Shown here piece by piece: positions 36,803-46,388 of a DNA stretch of 64,000 bases. Numbering within the stretch: position 1 is the first letter of the stretch; each line of letters begins with the position of its first letter. Origin of the DNA: Sphingobium phenoxybenzoativorans (lineage in GTDB: Bacteria > Pseudomonadota > Alphaproteobacteria > Sphingomonadales > Sphingomonadaceae); assembly GCF_001757355.1 (NCBI RefSeq), contig NZ_MINO01000018.1, positions 1 through 64,000 of the forward strand, given 5' to 3'. The notes beneath the pieces were generated by a model that saw only the letters and a list, made by a program, of their open reading frames with translations, made no database searches and was not told the origin of the DNA. Made by a program: the position numbers and the translations under genes.

Positions 36803-38523
36803 ATAGTTATTCCCATTTTGGACAGTTTCTGCCTCGCGCTTCCTTGCAAACGTCTTAACGAGACGATTGCCCAATTTTCCTTGCGTACTCCGGCTGCCAA
36901 CCTTTTCACAAGCACTTCTGGTGGGCATGGCAACGAAGTTATAGGGTCCAGATATCGCGGATATAGCAACAACACCGCCGCCACTAACTCGACGACGTTG
37001 CGGTGAGCCGTTCTCCGTGTGGGAATAACGCCCAGATCGGTCGTAAGTCCCCAGCCAGCATAGAAGGGCATGCCATGCGTCACGACATCTTTGCCCCGGA
37101 TCAGAGCTTCAAATCCGGCCAGGGAGGTGATGACGTGAACGCCATCGACCATGTCCAGCAGCGCTGAGATGGAGGCGTCTCGAACGATATCGTCCGCGAA
37201 CGACAATATCTGTTCATCGGCCACATACCCCTTGCGATGCCCTGCCTCTACATCGGGATGGGGCTTGTAAATGATATAGGCATCGGGTTCCTGCGCACGG
37301 GCACGCTTCAACAGGTCAAGATTGCCAGCCACCTCCCCGCCGCCGCATATGACCGAGCGATCATCCTCGACTTGCCCCGTTACCAGAACATGCCGCCGTT
37401 CACCCGCCGGCCGGGCTATCGATTGACCACCAGCGCCATATTTGCTGACACCGGATTCGACGATCTGCCGGCGCAAAGCCTCCGCCCTGTCCAGAATCGC
37501 TGGCGGAAAGTTTCCGGCCTGCAACAGATTTTCCAGATCACTTGGCTGTGCCGGATCAAAATGCACTCCGACCTTGTCCACCACAATGGAAAGAGGCGGC
37601 ACGCAGTCTGCACCCAGCCCGGCAGACCGGATGAACCCGTCCTCCACTTCATGTAAATCACAGCCCTGCTGCTCAACCTCATCGAGGAAGCGCTTCGAAA
37701 CCCTCGATTTCCAGATGGCGATCGACTTGCCCCGCGGAATGGACTTCGTCGCCGACTCGCTGCCCCCCATGAAACGAACGGGTTCCGAGCCTCCCCATAA
37801 CAGAGGTTCGACCACGGTTTTTTTCCAGTGCGCAAACCCGGCAGCAGCGCCGATCGACCGATTGGAATCGATCAAGCCCCGCCAGAATTTGAGTAATTCT
37901 ATTGTAGACAGAAAATCGCTGGGCGCTCCGGTAAACGGATCGATATAATCGATATCCGCGACTCTACGACGCACGGCCGTCCTGAAGAATTCAGCTAAGC
38001 GCTCTTGATTGATTGAATCTCCATCACCCGAAAAGGTGGATGCCCGGACCCCGGCGATACGCGCCAGCAACAGATTTTCATCTGCGGGATCGAACAACAT
38101 TTGCCCGGCCTGCGCAAACAAGTGCCATGGATCACAGCATTCTGTGAGGACAACAGCCGGTGAAGCCACTTCGCTTGCCCACGCTGCCAAATGCGGAGGC
38201 AGCCATAACACCAGCCTATGCAGATGACCGTCACGCTCCATCCGCTCCAACATCTTGACCGCCTGATCGGTCGTAGCTGGCCGCACAATGAAGGGATTCG
38301 GGATCTCCAGTTGGGGGTGAGCCCCCCAGAAAGTACCGCCAACCCGCGCCTCACGCAGGGCGTCCATGCTGTCTCGGATGTCGATGTCGGCACATTCTTG
38401 CGAACCGGCATCTGGGGATAGCCGGCTCACTACCGCATTGGCTGCGCCGGGAAATGGCGGCGCGCGTAAAATTGGCGCGATACCCTGTCCTGAAGCTTGG
38501 AAATTCAGCGTTTCAGTCGCCAT
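36799..38523 (-). CDS. kpsC: Capsule poly-Kdo linker transferase, single recognisable module
   Basis: 574 residues. The C-terminal half (about 255-530) is a complete Kdo-transferase module: WKSRVSKRFLDEVEQQGC, VEDGFIRSAGLG, PLSIVVDKVGVHFDP, LVTGQVEDDRSV, IIYKPHPDVEAGHRKG, ITSLAGFEALIRGKDVVTHG and PFYAGWGLTTD. Classical KpsC has two such modules in about 675 residues and alternates two linkages. Here the first ~230 residues show no second set of these motifs, only a DPFTG/GFAHWKK linker-like region, so one module seems eroded or replaced. It starts 70 bp after kdsB and couples to kpsS. Confidence 0.88.
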   Translation of the reverse strand: MATETLNFQASGQGIAPILRAPPFPGAANAVVSRLSPDAGSQECADIDIRDSMDALREARVGGTFWGAHPQLEIPNPFIVRPATTDQAVKMLERMERDGHLHRLVLWLPPHLAAWASEVASPAVVLTECCDPWHLFAQAGQMLFDPADENLLLARIAGVRASTFSGDGDSINQERLAEFFRTAVRRRVADIDYIDPFTGAPSDFLSTIELLKFWRGLIDSNRSIGAAAGFAHWKKTVVEPLLWGGSEPVRFMGGSESATKSIPRGKSIAIWKSRVSKRFLDEVEQQGCDLHEVEDGFIRSAGLGADCVPPLSIVVDKVGVHFDPAQPSDLENLLQAGNFPPAILDRAEALRRQIVESGVSKYGAGGQSIARPAGERRHVLVTGQVEDDRSVICGGGEVAGNLDLLKRARAQEPDAYIIYKPHPDVEAGHRKGYVADEQILSFADDIVRDASISALLDMVDGVHVITSLAGFEALIRGKDVVTHGMPFYAGWGLTTDLGVIPTRRTAHRNVVELVAAVLLLYPRYLDPITSLPCPPEVLVKRLAAGVRKENWAIVSLRRLQGSARQKLSKMGITI

Positions 38524-38593
38524 TACGCCAGCTTCCAGATAACAGCCTCCAGCGCGGTTCTATTGAATTTCCCTCTCCAAGCATAGCGGAGGC

Positions 38594-39412
38594 TTATTTT
38601 ATTTTCCGGGCCGCTAGAATGGTCTCGATCGGTTCCAGATCGCTGGGATTGTTCAACTCTATCGCATCCCAGCTTGGCGGATCGCATTGCACCACCGCGA
38701 CGGGGATGCCCGCATGGAGAAAGCGCAGCTGCTCCAGCCCTTCCAGTTCTTCAAGCAACGTGGAGGGCGAATTTACATAACGTTCCAGAGCCGGCCGCCG
38801 ATATGCGTAAAGCCCCAAATGCATCAGGATCGGCGGCTTATTTTCCGCGTCGCTCCCAGGCAGGATATGCGGAATGACCCGCTTCGAGAAATAAAGGGCT
38901 TCGCTCTGCGCATTAACAACGACTGTGGTGCCGCCACTCCGTCCCGCGGCCTGATCGGTCAAAAGATGCTGATAAGCACTGGGAGAACAGCGGACTGCCA
39001 CTGTAGCAACCTGACATCTAGGATTTGCCGTCATATGCTCAATCAACGCCCTGACCAGTTCAGGCGGCGTCAGCAATGCGTCTCCCTGAAAATTTATGAC
39101 AACATCATGTTCAGCCGGAATATCGGCAATCGCGGCTGCGACACGCTCGGTGCCGTTCGCACATGACTCCGGTGTCATGATCACCCGACCGCCGAAGACT
39201 GTTGCCGCCTCTGCGATACGGTCGTCATCGGTCGCCACATAGACCGGCAATCCGGGTGCTATACCACTCGCAGCCTCAAAGCTGCGTTGGATCAATGGCT
39301 TCGCAACACCCGTTACGCCCTTGATTTCGGCAAGCGGTTTCCCTGGATAACGCGACGACTTGTACCGCGCCGGAATGACGATCGCCACACCGGCGAAATT
39401 TTGCTCGCGCAT
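38594..39412 (-). CDS. kdsB: 3-deoxy-manno-octulosonate cytidylyltransferase (CMP-Kdo synthetase)
   Basis: 272 residues; activates Kdo with CTP to give CMP-Kdo, the donor for KpsC and KpsS. Motifs: VIPARYKSSRYPGKPLAEIK (about 12-31), VYVATDDDRIAEAA, VINFQGDALLTPPELV, and HLGLYAYRR near 205. Between kdsD and kpsC on the minus strand, so this copy is capsule-linked. Slightly longer than most KdsB. The N-terminus fits the ATG at 39412. Confidence 0.94.
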   Translation of the reverse strand: MREQNFAGVAIVIPARYKSSRYPGKPLAEIKGVTGVAKPLIQRSFEAASGIAPGLPVYVATDDDRIAEAATVFGGRVIMTPESCANGTERVAAAIADIPAEHDVVINFQGDALLTPPELVRALIEHMTANPRCQVATVAVRCSPSAYQHLLTDQAAGRSGGTTVVVNAQSEALYFSKRVIPHILPGSDAENKPPILMHLGLYAYRRPALERYVNSPSTLLEELEGLEQLRFLHAGIPVAVVQCDPPSWDAIELNNPSDLEPIETILAARKIK

Positions 39413-39431
39413 ATTGTCAGCAGCCCAGCGA

Positions 39432-40397
39432 TCAAATCGAAGCTATGTCATGGATATGGATAACTCCGGCCGGTTTACGCGGATCATCCGCCCGCATCAC
39501 GAATACCACCGTTATTTTCGCCTCGGACATCAAGGCAAGTGTTTCCTCTATTCTTGTACCGCTTGCCACGGTTTTGGGAGAAGCGGTCATAATCTCGCCA
39601 GCGGTGGCGATCAGCATCTTATCGAATGAACGGCGCAAATCGCCATCCGTAATGATCCCGACCAGATTGCCTTCACCATCCACGACGCCCGCAACTCCTT
39701 TCCCCGTCGAGGTCATCTCCAGAACGACATCACGCATACCTGTGGTGGGCGTGACCAGCGGCAGCGTTCCGGTTTTGCGAAGCATGGAATCAACCGGTAG
39801 CAGTCTCCACCCAATCGACCCCCCGGGATGCCACTGCATCAATTCCGTCCTAGATATGCCACGCTCACGCATGGCAGCGATGGCCAAGGCATCACCAACC
39901 GCCAGCATCATCGTGGTAGAAGTGGTTGGCGCTATAAGTTCGGGGCAAGCCTCTGGAATTTTCGGCAGAAGAATTCGGAAGTCCGCTTCCCGCATCAAAA
40001 GGGAATCTGCGTCGGAGGCAATTCCGATCATCGGGGCGTTGAGGTTCTTCACATAGGCAATAAGGGGCCGAAGTTCCGATGTTGCGCCAGAGTTTGACAG
40101 GATCAGCATGGTATCGGTCGGCTTCAGGAGGCCGAGATCTCCATGCGACGCCTCCGCAGGATGCACAAAGAATGCTGGCGAACCCGTAGCTGACAGGGTC
40201 GCCGCTATCTTTCGGCCAATATGCCCGGACTTACCCATCCCGGAGACGATGACACGTCCCTGCGTACTGACAATTTTCGAAACCGCACGGCTAAAATCAT
40301 CATCCAGCTGATCCGCCAACTGAAGCAGCCCTTCAGCCTCCTGGCGAATTACCGCCAAACCATGATCTTTTGTCTGGGAAATATTAGTCATTAGCAT
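39432..40397 (-). CDS. kdsD: D-arabinose-5-phosphate isomerase
   Basis: A 321-residue enzyme supplying arabinose-5-phosphate for KdsA. The N-terminal SIS domain carries SGMGKSGHIGRKIAATLSAT (about 53-72), VHPAEASHGDLG and LILSNSGATSE; two CBS repeats fill about 205-321 (GVAGVVDGEGNLVGIITDGD; ITVVFVMRADD). First gene of the kdsD-kdsB-kpsC-kpsS operon. A second in-frame ATG three codons... at 40391 is possible. The capsule-associated version is often called KpsF; by sequence alone KpsF and KdsD cannot be separated. Confidence 0.92.
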   Translation of the reverse strand: MLMTNISQTKDHGLAVIRQEAEGLLQLADQLDDDFSRAVSKIVSTQGRVIVSGMGKSGHIGRKIAATLSATGSPAFFVHPAEASHGDLGLLKPTDTMLILSNSGATSELRPLIAYVKNLNAPMIGIASDADSLLMREADFRILLPKIPEACPELIAPTTSTTMMLAVGDALAIAAMRERGISRTELMQWHPGGSIGWRLLPVDSMLRKTGTLPLVTPTTGMRDVVLEMTSTGKGVAGVVDGEGNLVGIITDGDLRRSFDKMLIATAGEIMTASPKTVASGTRIEETLALMSEAKITVVFVMRADDPRKPAGVIHIHDIASI

Positions 40398-40551
40398 ATT
40401 GAAAAACCACTGCTACTGTGAACCCTGAAGAAACTCGACGGTCTCTAGAAAACCTTTACAAGCTTGAAGCGCAATTTGTCGAGTATGTCGTTAACTATAT
40501 TTTCTATTTACCGGACAGCTCGCACGCTTTAACTCCGGAGTAAAATATTCT

Positions 40552-41670
40552 TCATTCACTTCCCGGCACTTTCGATCCTGCATCGTGCCAGGGGGCACCG
40601 AATATTTTTGGAAACTGGTCCTTCGCAGCCCATATCCAAGGAATGCGCCTCTCCGCTATGCCCCGTGAGGAAAGAGGATCAAACCCTGTCCAGGGGTAAA
40701 AAGGATTGCGCCGGCTGTACGCCCAGATCTCGACTCTTCGTGTCGGTTTTGATGCATGGCCACGCGCATGAAAGCCGAAAGTATCGGCAATAACCAGAGT
40801 GTTCGCCTTGACCCCCAGGGTCTTTGGCTCCGGCAATTTAAGCCCGGCCAATTCCGATTCCAGTATGCGCATGGACCCTCTGGCAGACAGGCGATCAACA
40901 CCCTCCGGAGCAGCGATGCTGCGCGCCTGTTCCCAGGCAAGTCGCTCAGCCGTCAATTTATGAGACCCCGGCACATAGCGGAAAGCCCCCGCATCCTCCG
41001 CCACATCCTCAAGAAAATACCAGGCCTTCATCGTGGGATGAAAGGTATCGGCATGGAATGTGGTTTGGGGGTCAGGGTCGGCTTTGGCCCGATGCGTCAA
41101 TATCGTCTGGATGTAATATAAAGGTTCGGATGCTGAGCTGGCAACATAGCGAACCAGGCTCCGCCAGCGACTGGCCGACGTCAACGCCCGCAACTGCGGC
41201 ACACTCTCCAGATATTCAGGATCGATCGCAATCCGCCTTGTTATTGTATCGCCCTGCAACATTTCGCGCGCCGGGGCACGCGTTGACAGGACAGCATCCC
41301 TCAAAGCCGCGAACTCATCGCCAGGAAGATAATTATCAATTCTTATGAAGCCATTTGCAGCAAACTCTGCGCGATACGCCGCGGGAACATGACGGCCCAA
41401 CCTCGACCTGCGCCATCGGGCCAGTTGGTGCGCGATGCGCACTCTTCCTACATGTAGACCAAGCCGGTTTAGACGTTTCGACCCGATGACTGGATTATCT
41501 GCAAAAGATTTCGCACCCGAAACAATCTGAATAGCCCATAATGGCAACCCCAGAACCGTGCGCAATACAGACAAAATCTCGGTCCCCAGGCCCACTTCAT
41601 GCCCCGAACGTGCAACTGCCACTCCCTGTTTGGAGGGCAACTGAAGAATCGGATGGCGATGACTATTCAT
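40552..41670 (-). CDS. Phytanoyl-CoA dioxygenase (PhyH) family protein
   Basis: About 372 residues. Residues ~100-330 form the PhyH-type oxygenase: HADTFHPTMKAWYFLED supplies the HxD pair (about His206, Asp208), FRYVPGSHKLTAERL follows, and FGFHARGHASKPTRRVEIW supplies the distal His and the 2OG-binding Arg. Unlike the PhyH protein at 9.7 kb the triad is canonical. The start is uncertain: ATG at 41670, or GTG at 41709 with an open frame. It stands alone between kdsD (155 bp) and the DedA gene. The substrate is unknown; the position suggests a link to the polysaccharide. Confidence 0.78.
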   Translation of the reverse strand: MNSHRHPILQLPSKQGVAVARSGHEVGLGTEILSVLRTVLGLPLWAIQIVSGAKSFADNPVIGSKRLNRLGLHVGRVRIAHQLARWRRSRLGRHVPAAYRAEFAANGFIRIDNYLPGDEFAALRDAVLSTRAPAREMLQGDTITRRIAIDPEYLESVPQLRALTSASRWRSLVRYVASSASEPLYYIQTILTHRAKADPDPQTTFHADTFHPTMKAWYFLEDVAEDAGAFRYVPGSHKLTAERLAWEQARSIAAPEGVDRLSARGSMRILESELAGLKLPEPKTLGVKANTLVIADTFGFHARGHASKPTRRVEIWAYSRRNPFYPWTGFDPLSSRGIAERRIPWIWAAKDQFPKIFGAPWHDAGSKVPGSE

Positions 41671-41784
41671 TCCCGGTGAACTGTTCCAGCCCTCTTGTAT
41701 CCGGAACACGTCGCCGTCTGCATAATCCCGTACCGATAGTCGAGCGATTTAAACAACCAATCTGGAGCTATCCGCTGTAGCCAG

Positions 41785-42423
41785 CTATTTCTGCCGCCGG
41801 TTCGACCGCCTGCGAGCGATGAAAATGGACCCGGCAACCGTCATCATGATCGACAACAGGGCTATAACTCCGCCAATCGCAATCAGATCGGATTGGCTCA
41901 TCAACGCAGCCGCGCCCACTCCTCTCACGACCAGATAGCCCGGCGCAAAACTCGCCGGCACCCAGAGCAGCGCGGACAGGATGTTCGCGGCCTGAAAGGT
42001 GCGCGCCTCCATGAAAGCCACGCCCGATACCAATGGGACAGTGGTGCGGAACGGCCCCATGAACCGGCCGAAGAATATGGCGGCGAAGCCATAACGCTGG
42101 AAAAACAGCCGCGCCTTGGCGAACATCCCCCGGTGCCGGTTGAAGGGCGCGCGGTAATAAATGGACGGGCCGATATGCCTGCCAATCGCATATGACAGCG
42201 CATCGCCCGCCACCGCGCCCAGCAGCCCGCAGATCAGGACGGGAACCGGCTCCAGCGTGCCCGCACCCAACATGCCGCCGATAGCGAACATGATGGGCGT
42301 CGCAGGGAAAAACAGGCCGATAATGGCCAGCGACTCCGCGAATATGATCAGGCCTATCAGCGGGCCCGCCCATGCGCGATGCTCGGTGATGAACAGCGTA
42401 ACGCCCGCCAATATATTTTCCAA
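41785..42423 (-). CDS. DedA family membrane protein
   Basis: A 212-residue integral membrane protein of the DedA/SNARE-associated (VTT) family. FAESLAIIGLFFPATPIMFAI, GAVAGDALSYAIGRHIG, FFQRYGFAAIFFGRFMGPFRTTVPLVSG and the C-terminal membrane segments are the family core. Family members transport or flip undecaprenyl phosphate or phospholipids. I chose the TTG at 42423 because the product then begins MENILAGVTLFITEHRAW, the usual DedA N-terminus, although the frame is open to 42555 with an arginine-rich, unlikely extension. It is divergent from a PAP2 gene; together they would suit lipid-carrier recycling. Confidence 0.88.
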   Translation of the reverse strand: MENILAGVTLFITEHRAWAGPLIGLIIFAESLAIIGLFFPATPIMFAIGGMLGAGTLEPVPVLICGLLGAVAGDALSYAIGRHIGPSIYYRAPFNRHRGMFAKARLFFQRYGFAAIFFGRFMGPFRTTVPLVSGVAFMEARTFQAANILSALLWVPASFAPGYLVVRGVGAAALMSQSDLIAIGGVIALLSIMMTVAGSIFIARRRSNRRQK

Positions 42424-42623
42424 AGGAGGACTTTCTGTAGCGCGGACGGTTCCGCTGCGGACGTTCCGCCGCCGCTTTGGAAAGATTGGAGGGCGCTGGC
42501 AAGAGCGAATTGCGCGGACCGGCGAGCATCGCAACCGTTGCCTATTCGCAACCATTTCACCTTTGCGCTTCGCCCATATTTTTCATAGGTGTCGGCCAGA
42601 AGCCGCGGTGGACCAATGAAACC

Positions 42624-43688
42624 ATGACCTTGTTTGAGCGCGTATCGAAGCGCGAACACGCCATCGTCAGGCTCAATCTGATCATCGCCCTCGCCTTTGC
42701 CCTGTTTGTTGTTGCGCAGCCAGCGGTGCCCACATGGGAATTTCTGCGGCTGATCGGCACATTCCTGCTTTTGACCATCCCGCTGAGCGCTCTGTCGCTG
42801 CTCGGTTTTGCCCTGCTCAACGCGCGCGGGCCGGGCATGCTCGGCGCGCTGCAGGACCGGTGGCGGTCGGACCGGTTTGTCACATTGCTATGGCCAGTCC
42901 TTCTTTTTGCGATCGTCATGTCGAGCTTCAGCGCGTTCAAGCAGCGCATTCTGCCCCATGCCGGTTTCCATTTTGATCCCGCCCTCGCCGCGATAGACCG
43001 CAGCATATTCGGCGTGGATCTGGGCTTATGGCTTCACAAGAGTATCGGTTCGCCGCTGCTCACCTATTTCCTTGATGGCGTGTACCACGCCTGGTTCCTG
43101 CCCATGTCGGTGGGCGTCGGCATTGTGGCGCTCTGCACGGACGCGCGCACGCGCATGCAGTATATGACGGCCTTCACCATGACATGGATCGGCCTCGGAT
43201 CGATCCTGGCCTATCTGTTGCCCGCAGCAGGACCATGCTTCTACGGCGTTTTGGTCGGTCCCATCGGCAATGGCCCGTTCGAGGCGGTTAATGACGCGCT
43301 GGTCGCCGACCGGGCGGCGCGCGCTGCGGATTTCCTGTTCACGATCGAGGTGCGCGACATGCTCCTCGACCGCTTCAACGACCCCGATCTCAGCATCGGC
43401 GGCGGCATCTCCGCCATCCCGTCCATTCACAATGCGATGGCGGTGCTGTTCGCGCTGGTCGGCTATCGCTTCAATCGCGTGTTCGGCCTGTGCATGAGCG
43501 CGTTTGCAGCGCTGATCTGGCTGGGGTCAGTCTATCTGAACTGGCATTATGCGATTGATGGCATCGTTGGCGCGGCGGGCGCCATCGGCCTGTGGTATGG
43601 CGCGGGTTTCCTGACCGGTCCCGCCCATGCGAAGGAGCCAGCCGCGGAGCGGGTGCTCGCTGGCGGCACGACATTCGCCAAACGCTGA
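42624..43688 (+). CDS. PAP2-family membrane phosphatase-like protein
   Basis: A 354-residue protein with about six membrane segments. The phosphatase motifs resemble the PAP2_3/inositol-phosphotransferase type: ISAIPSIHNAMA (near 270) and SVYLNWHYAIDGIVGAAGAIG (near 310) hold the two catalytic His residues. The ATG at 42624 is preferred over the open upstream frame, which overlaps the DedA promoter area and encodes no membrane-compatible sequence. It might dephosphorylate a lipid carrier or transfer a polar head group. It converges on wecB with 6 bp between. Confidence 0.82.
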   Translation: MTLFERVSKREHAIVRLNLIIALAFALFVVAQPAVPTWEFLRLIGTFLLLTIPLSALSLLGFALLNARGPGMLGALQDRWRSDRFVTLLWPVLLFAIVMSSFSAFKQRILPHAGFHFDPALAAIDRSIFGVDLGLWLHKSIGSPLLTYFLDGVYHAWFLPMSVGVGIVALCTDARTRMQYMTAFTMTWIGLGSILAYLLPAAGPCFYGVLVGPIGNGPFEAVNDALVADRAARAADFLFTIEVRDMLLDRFNDPDLSIGGGISAIPSIHNAMAVLFALVGYRFNRVFGLCMSAFAALIWLGSVYLNWHYAIDGIVGAAGAIGLWYGAGFLTGPAHAKEPAAERVLAGGTTFAKR

Positions 43689-43694
43689 GTTTTT

Positions 43695-44816
43695 TCAGCC
43701 TTTAACCGCCCCGGCCATGATCTCGGCGATCCGGTCGCTGCCTTTGCCATCGCCAAAAGGATTATGAGCGCGGGACATCTCGGCATAGGCATCCGCATCG
43801 TCGAGCAGCCGGAACAACTCAGCCACGATTTTGCCCCGGTCAGTCCCCACCAGCCTGGCGGTTCCGGCGGCCACGCCTTCCGGCCGCTCTGTGGTCTCGC
43901 GCATCACCAGCACAGGCTTGCCCAGGGATGGAGCCTCTTCCTGCACGCCGCCGCTGTCGGTCAACGCGATCTCGCACATGTCGAGCAATTTGACGAAATG
44001 GGGGTAGTCGAGCGGATCGATCATCGCGACATTATCGAGGCCGGCAAGTTCGACATCCATCACCGCCCGCACATTCGGGTTGGGATGCACGGGGAAGATT
44101 ATGGCGACGTCCGGGCGCGCTGCGATGTCTTTCACCGCCTTGGCGATATTCTCCATGCCGCCGCCGAAATTTTCCCGCCTGTGGCTGGTCACGGCGATGA
44201 TGCGCTTGCCCGAAAAGCGGGCGGCGAGCGGCGCCAGCCCTGCGGCAAGGGAGGGTTCAGCATCTATGCGCCGCTTGGTGGCGAGCAAGGCGTCGATAAC
44301 CGTATTTCCGGTCACATATATGCCCGCCGGGTCGCGCCCCTCCGCCAGCAAGGCGTCTGCGGCGCCCTGGGTGGGCGCGAAGTTCATGTCTGCGATACAG
44401 GCGACCACCCGCCGGTTCACTTCCTCCGGCCAGGGATGGTGGATGTCGCCGCTGCGCAGTCCGGCCTCGACATGAGCGACGGGAATCTTGCGGTAATAGG
44501 CGGCCAGGCTGGCGACCATGGTCGTCAGCGTATCGCCATGGACAACCACCCGGTCGGGCTGTTCGCTGTCAAAAACTTTGCCCAGTTCCACGATCAGGCG
44601 CGCGGTCAGCCCGTCCAGCGTCTGATTCTCTTGCATGATATCCAGGTCGATGTCCGGCACGATGCCGCTCATCTCCAGCACCTGATCAAGCAGCCCGCGA
44701 TGCTGGGCCGTGACGCAGACCCGTGTATCGATTTGCGGCCGCGCCTTTAGCGCGTGAATCACGGGAAACAGCTTGATGGCTTCGGGCCGCGTGCCAAAAA
44801 CGATGATCACTTTCAT
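43695..44816 (-). CDS. wecB: UDP-N-acetylglucosamine 2-epimerase
   Basis: A 373-residue non-hydrolysing epimerase that interconverts UDP-GlcNAc and UDP-ManNAc. FGTRPEAIKLFPVIHAL near the start, HVEAGLRSGDIHHPWPEE (about 120-137), VTSHRRENFGGGMENI (about 207-222), LTDSGGVQEEAPSLGKPVLV and TERPEGVAAGT are diagnostic. With the WecC homologue at 6.6 kb it would supply UDP-ManNAcA. It is divergent from ugd, with 164 bp of intergenic DNA. Confidence 0.95.
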   Translation of the reverse strand: MKVIIVFGTRPEAIKLFPVIHALKARPQIDTRVCVTAQHRGLLDQVLEMSGIVPDIDLDIMQENQTLDGLTARLIVELGKVFDSEQPDRVVVHGDTLTTMVASLAAYYRKIPVAHVEAGLRSGDIHHPWPEEVNRRVVACIADMNFAPTQGAADALLAEGRDPAGIYVTGNTVIDALLATKRRIDAEPSLAAGLAPLAARFSGKRIIAVTSHRRENFGGGMENIAKAVKDIAARPDVAIIFPVHPNPNVRAVMDVELAGLDNVAMIDPLDYPHFVKLLDMCEIALTDSGGVQEEAPSLGKPVLVMRETTERPEGVAAGTARLVGTDRGKIVAELFRLLDDADAYAEMSRAHNPFGDGKGSDRIAEIMAGAVKG

Positions 44817-44980
44817 GCCGGATTCCCCGCTTCGCGCGCCCGGCGCATCGGGACGTCCTTTCGCAAAAAATGGTATACAGCCTCTAAACGCTGACGAAAT
44901 GATCTCCTCCGCCTTTCGCAGGTGCGAACGGCTATGCTAGGTGCGGCCGCGGGTCATCAGCAGAATCGCTAAGGAGCTTC

Positions 44981-46303
44981 ATGAAAATCACGATGATTGG
45001 CACCGGCTATGTCGGGCTTGTATCGGGTGCATGCTTTGCCGATTTCGGTCACACCGTGACCTGCGTCGATAAGGATGAGAGCAAGATTGCCGCCATTCGC
45101 GGCGGGAAAATGCCGATTTATGAACCGGGCCTCGACGCGCTCGTGGCCAGCAATGTCGCAGCCAAGCGGCTGGATTTCACAACCGACCTAGCCGAAGGCG
45201 TCAAGGGCGCAGACGCGATCTTCATCGCCGTCGGAACCCCCTCCCGCCGCGGCGACGGCCATGCGGACCTGACCTATGTCTACGCCGCGGCGAAGGAAAT
45301 CGCGGAGGCTCTGGACGGTCCGGCAGTCATCGTGACCAAATCGACGGTCCCGGTCGGCACGGGCGACGAAGTGGAGCGCATCATGCGCGAGGCGCGTCCC
45401 GACCTGGAGGTCGCGGCCGTGTCTAACCCGGAATTTCTGCGCGAGGGCGCGGCGATCGGCGATTTCAAGCGCCCGGACCGCATCGTCGTCGGCACGGACG
45501 ATCCCCGCGCCACGGCCGTCATGCGTCAGATCTACCGCCCGCTCTATCTCGGAGAAGCGCCGTTGATCTTCACTGGCCGCCGGACGGCAGAGCTGATCAA
45601 ATATGCCGCCAATGCCTTCCTCGCGACCAAGATCACCTTCATCAACGAGATTGCCGACCTTTGCGAAGCGGTGGGCGCGGAAGTGAAGGATGTCGCGCGC
45701 GGAATCGGTCTAGACAACCGCATCGGCTCCAAATTCCTGCATGCTGGCCCCGGCTATGGCGGCTCCTGCTTCCCGAAGGACACGCTGGCGCTCATCAAGA
45801 CCGGCCAGGATTTCGATTCGCCGATCCGCATCGTGGAAGCGGTGGCGCAGGTGAACGACACCCGCAAGCGCGCCATGGGCCGTAAGGTCATCAAGGCGCT
45901 GGGCGGCGACGCCCGCGGCAAGAAGGTCGCCATCCTTGGCCTGACCTTCAAGCCGAATACCGACGACATGCGCGACGCGCCGTCGCTTGCCATCGTCCAG
46001 GCGCTCGAGGATTCAGGGGCGGATATCTGCGCCTATGATCCCGAAGGCATGGAGGCTGCCGCTTCGCTGATGCCGCGCGTGAAGATGATGTCCGACCCCT
46101 ATGACGCGGCCGAGGGCGCGGACGTTCTGGTCCTGGTGACCGAGTGGGACATCTTCCGCGCGCTCGACCTAAAGAAGATCGCCGGCCTCATGACCGCACC
46201 CGTTCTGGTCGACCTCCGCAACATCTATCCCGCGGCCGAGGCGGCTGCAGCGGGATTTAAGTTGTTCCGGGTTGGCGGCGTTGATGCGTCCAGTGAAATG
46301 TAG
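44981..46303 (+). CDS. ugd: UDP-glucose 6-dehydrogenase
   Basis: A 440-residue enzyme oxidising UDP-glucose to UDP-glucuronate with two NAD. MKITMIGTGYVGLVSGACFA binds NAD; SNPEFLREGAAI, ELIKYAANAFLATKITFINE and the catalytic Cys in GPGYGGSCFPKDTLAL (about 259-274) are all present. Start ATG at 44981 with AAGGAGC just upstream. The GGSCFPKD form separates it from wecC. UDP-GlcA is a common sphingan/capsule building block. It precedes manC by 85 bp, probably in one operon. Confidence 0.96.
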   Translation: MKITMIGTGYVGLVSGACFADFGHTVTCVDKDESKIAAIRGGKMPIYEPGLDALVASNVAAKRLDFTTDLAEGVKGADAIFIAVGTPSRRGDGHADLTYVYAAAKEIAEALDGPAVIVTKSTVPVGTGDEVERIMREARPDLEVAAVSNPEFLREGAAIGDFKRPDRIVVGTDDPRATAVMRQIYRPLYLGEAPLIFTGRRTAELIKYAANAFLATKITFINEIADLCEAVGAEVKDVARGIGLDNRIGSKFLHAGPGYGGSCFPKDTLALIKTGQDFDSPIRIVEAVAQVNDTRKRAMGRKVIKALGGDARGKKVAILGLTFKPNTDDMRDAPSLAIVQALEDSGADICAYDPEGMEAAASLMPRVKMMSDPYDAAEGADVLVLVTEWDIFRALDLKKIAGLMTAPVLVDLRNIYPAAEAAAAGFKLFRVGGVDASSEM

Positions 46304-46388
46304 ATGATCTCAAATCATCGCGGCAAGGTGAGTCTAATCTTAAGAATAGCAGGTCATGTCGTACCAGCATGAGTACAGGAGCGATTCG

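Noticed and set aside
43764-44750. 328-codon plus-strand frame over wecB
   Set aside because: Antisense to a clear wecB.
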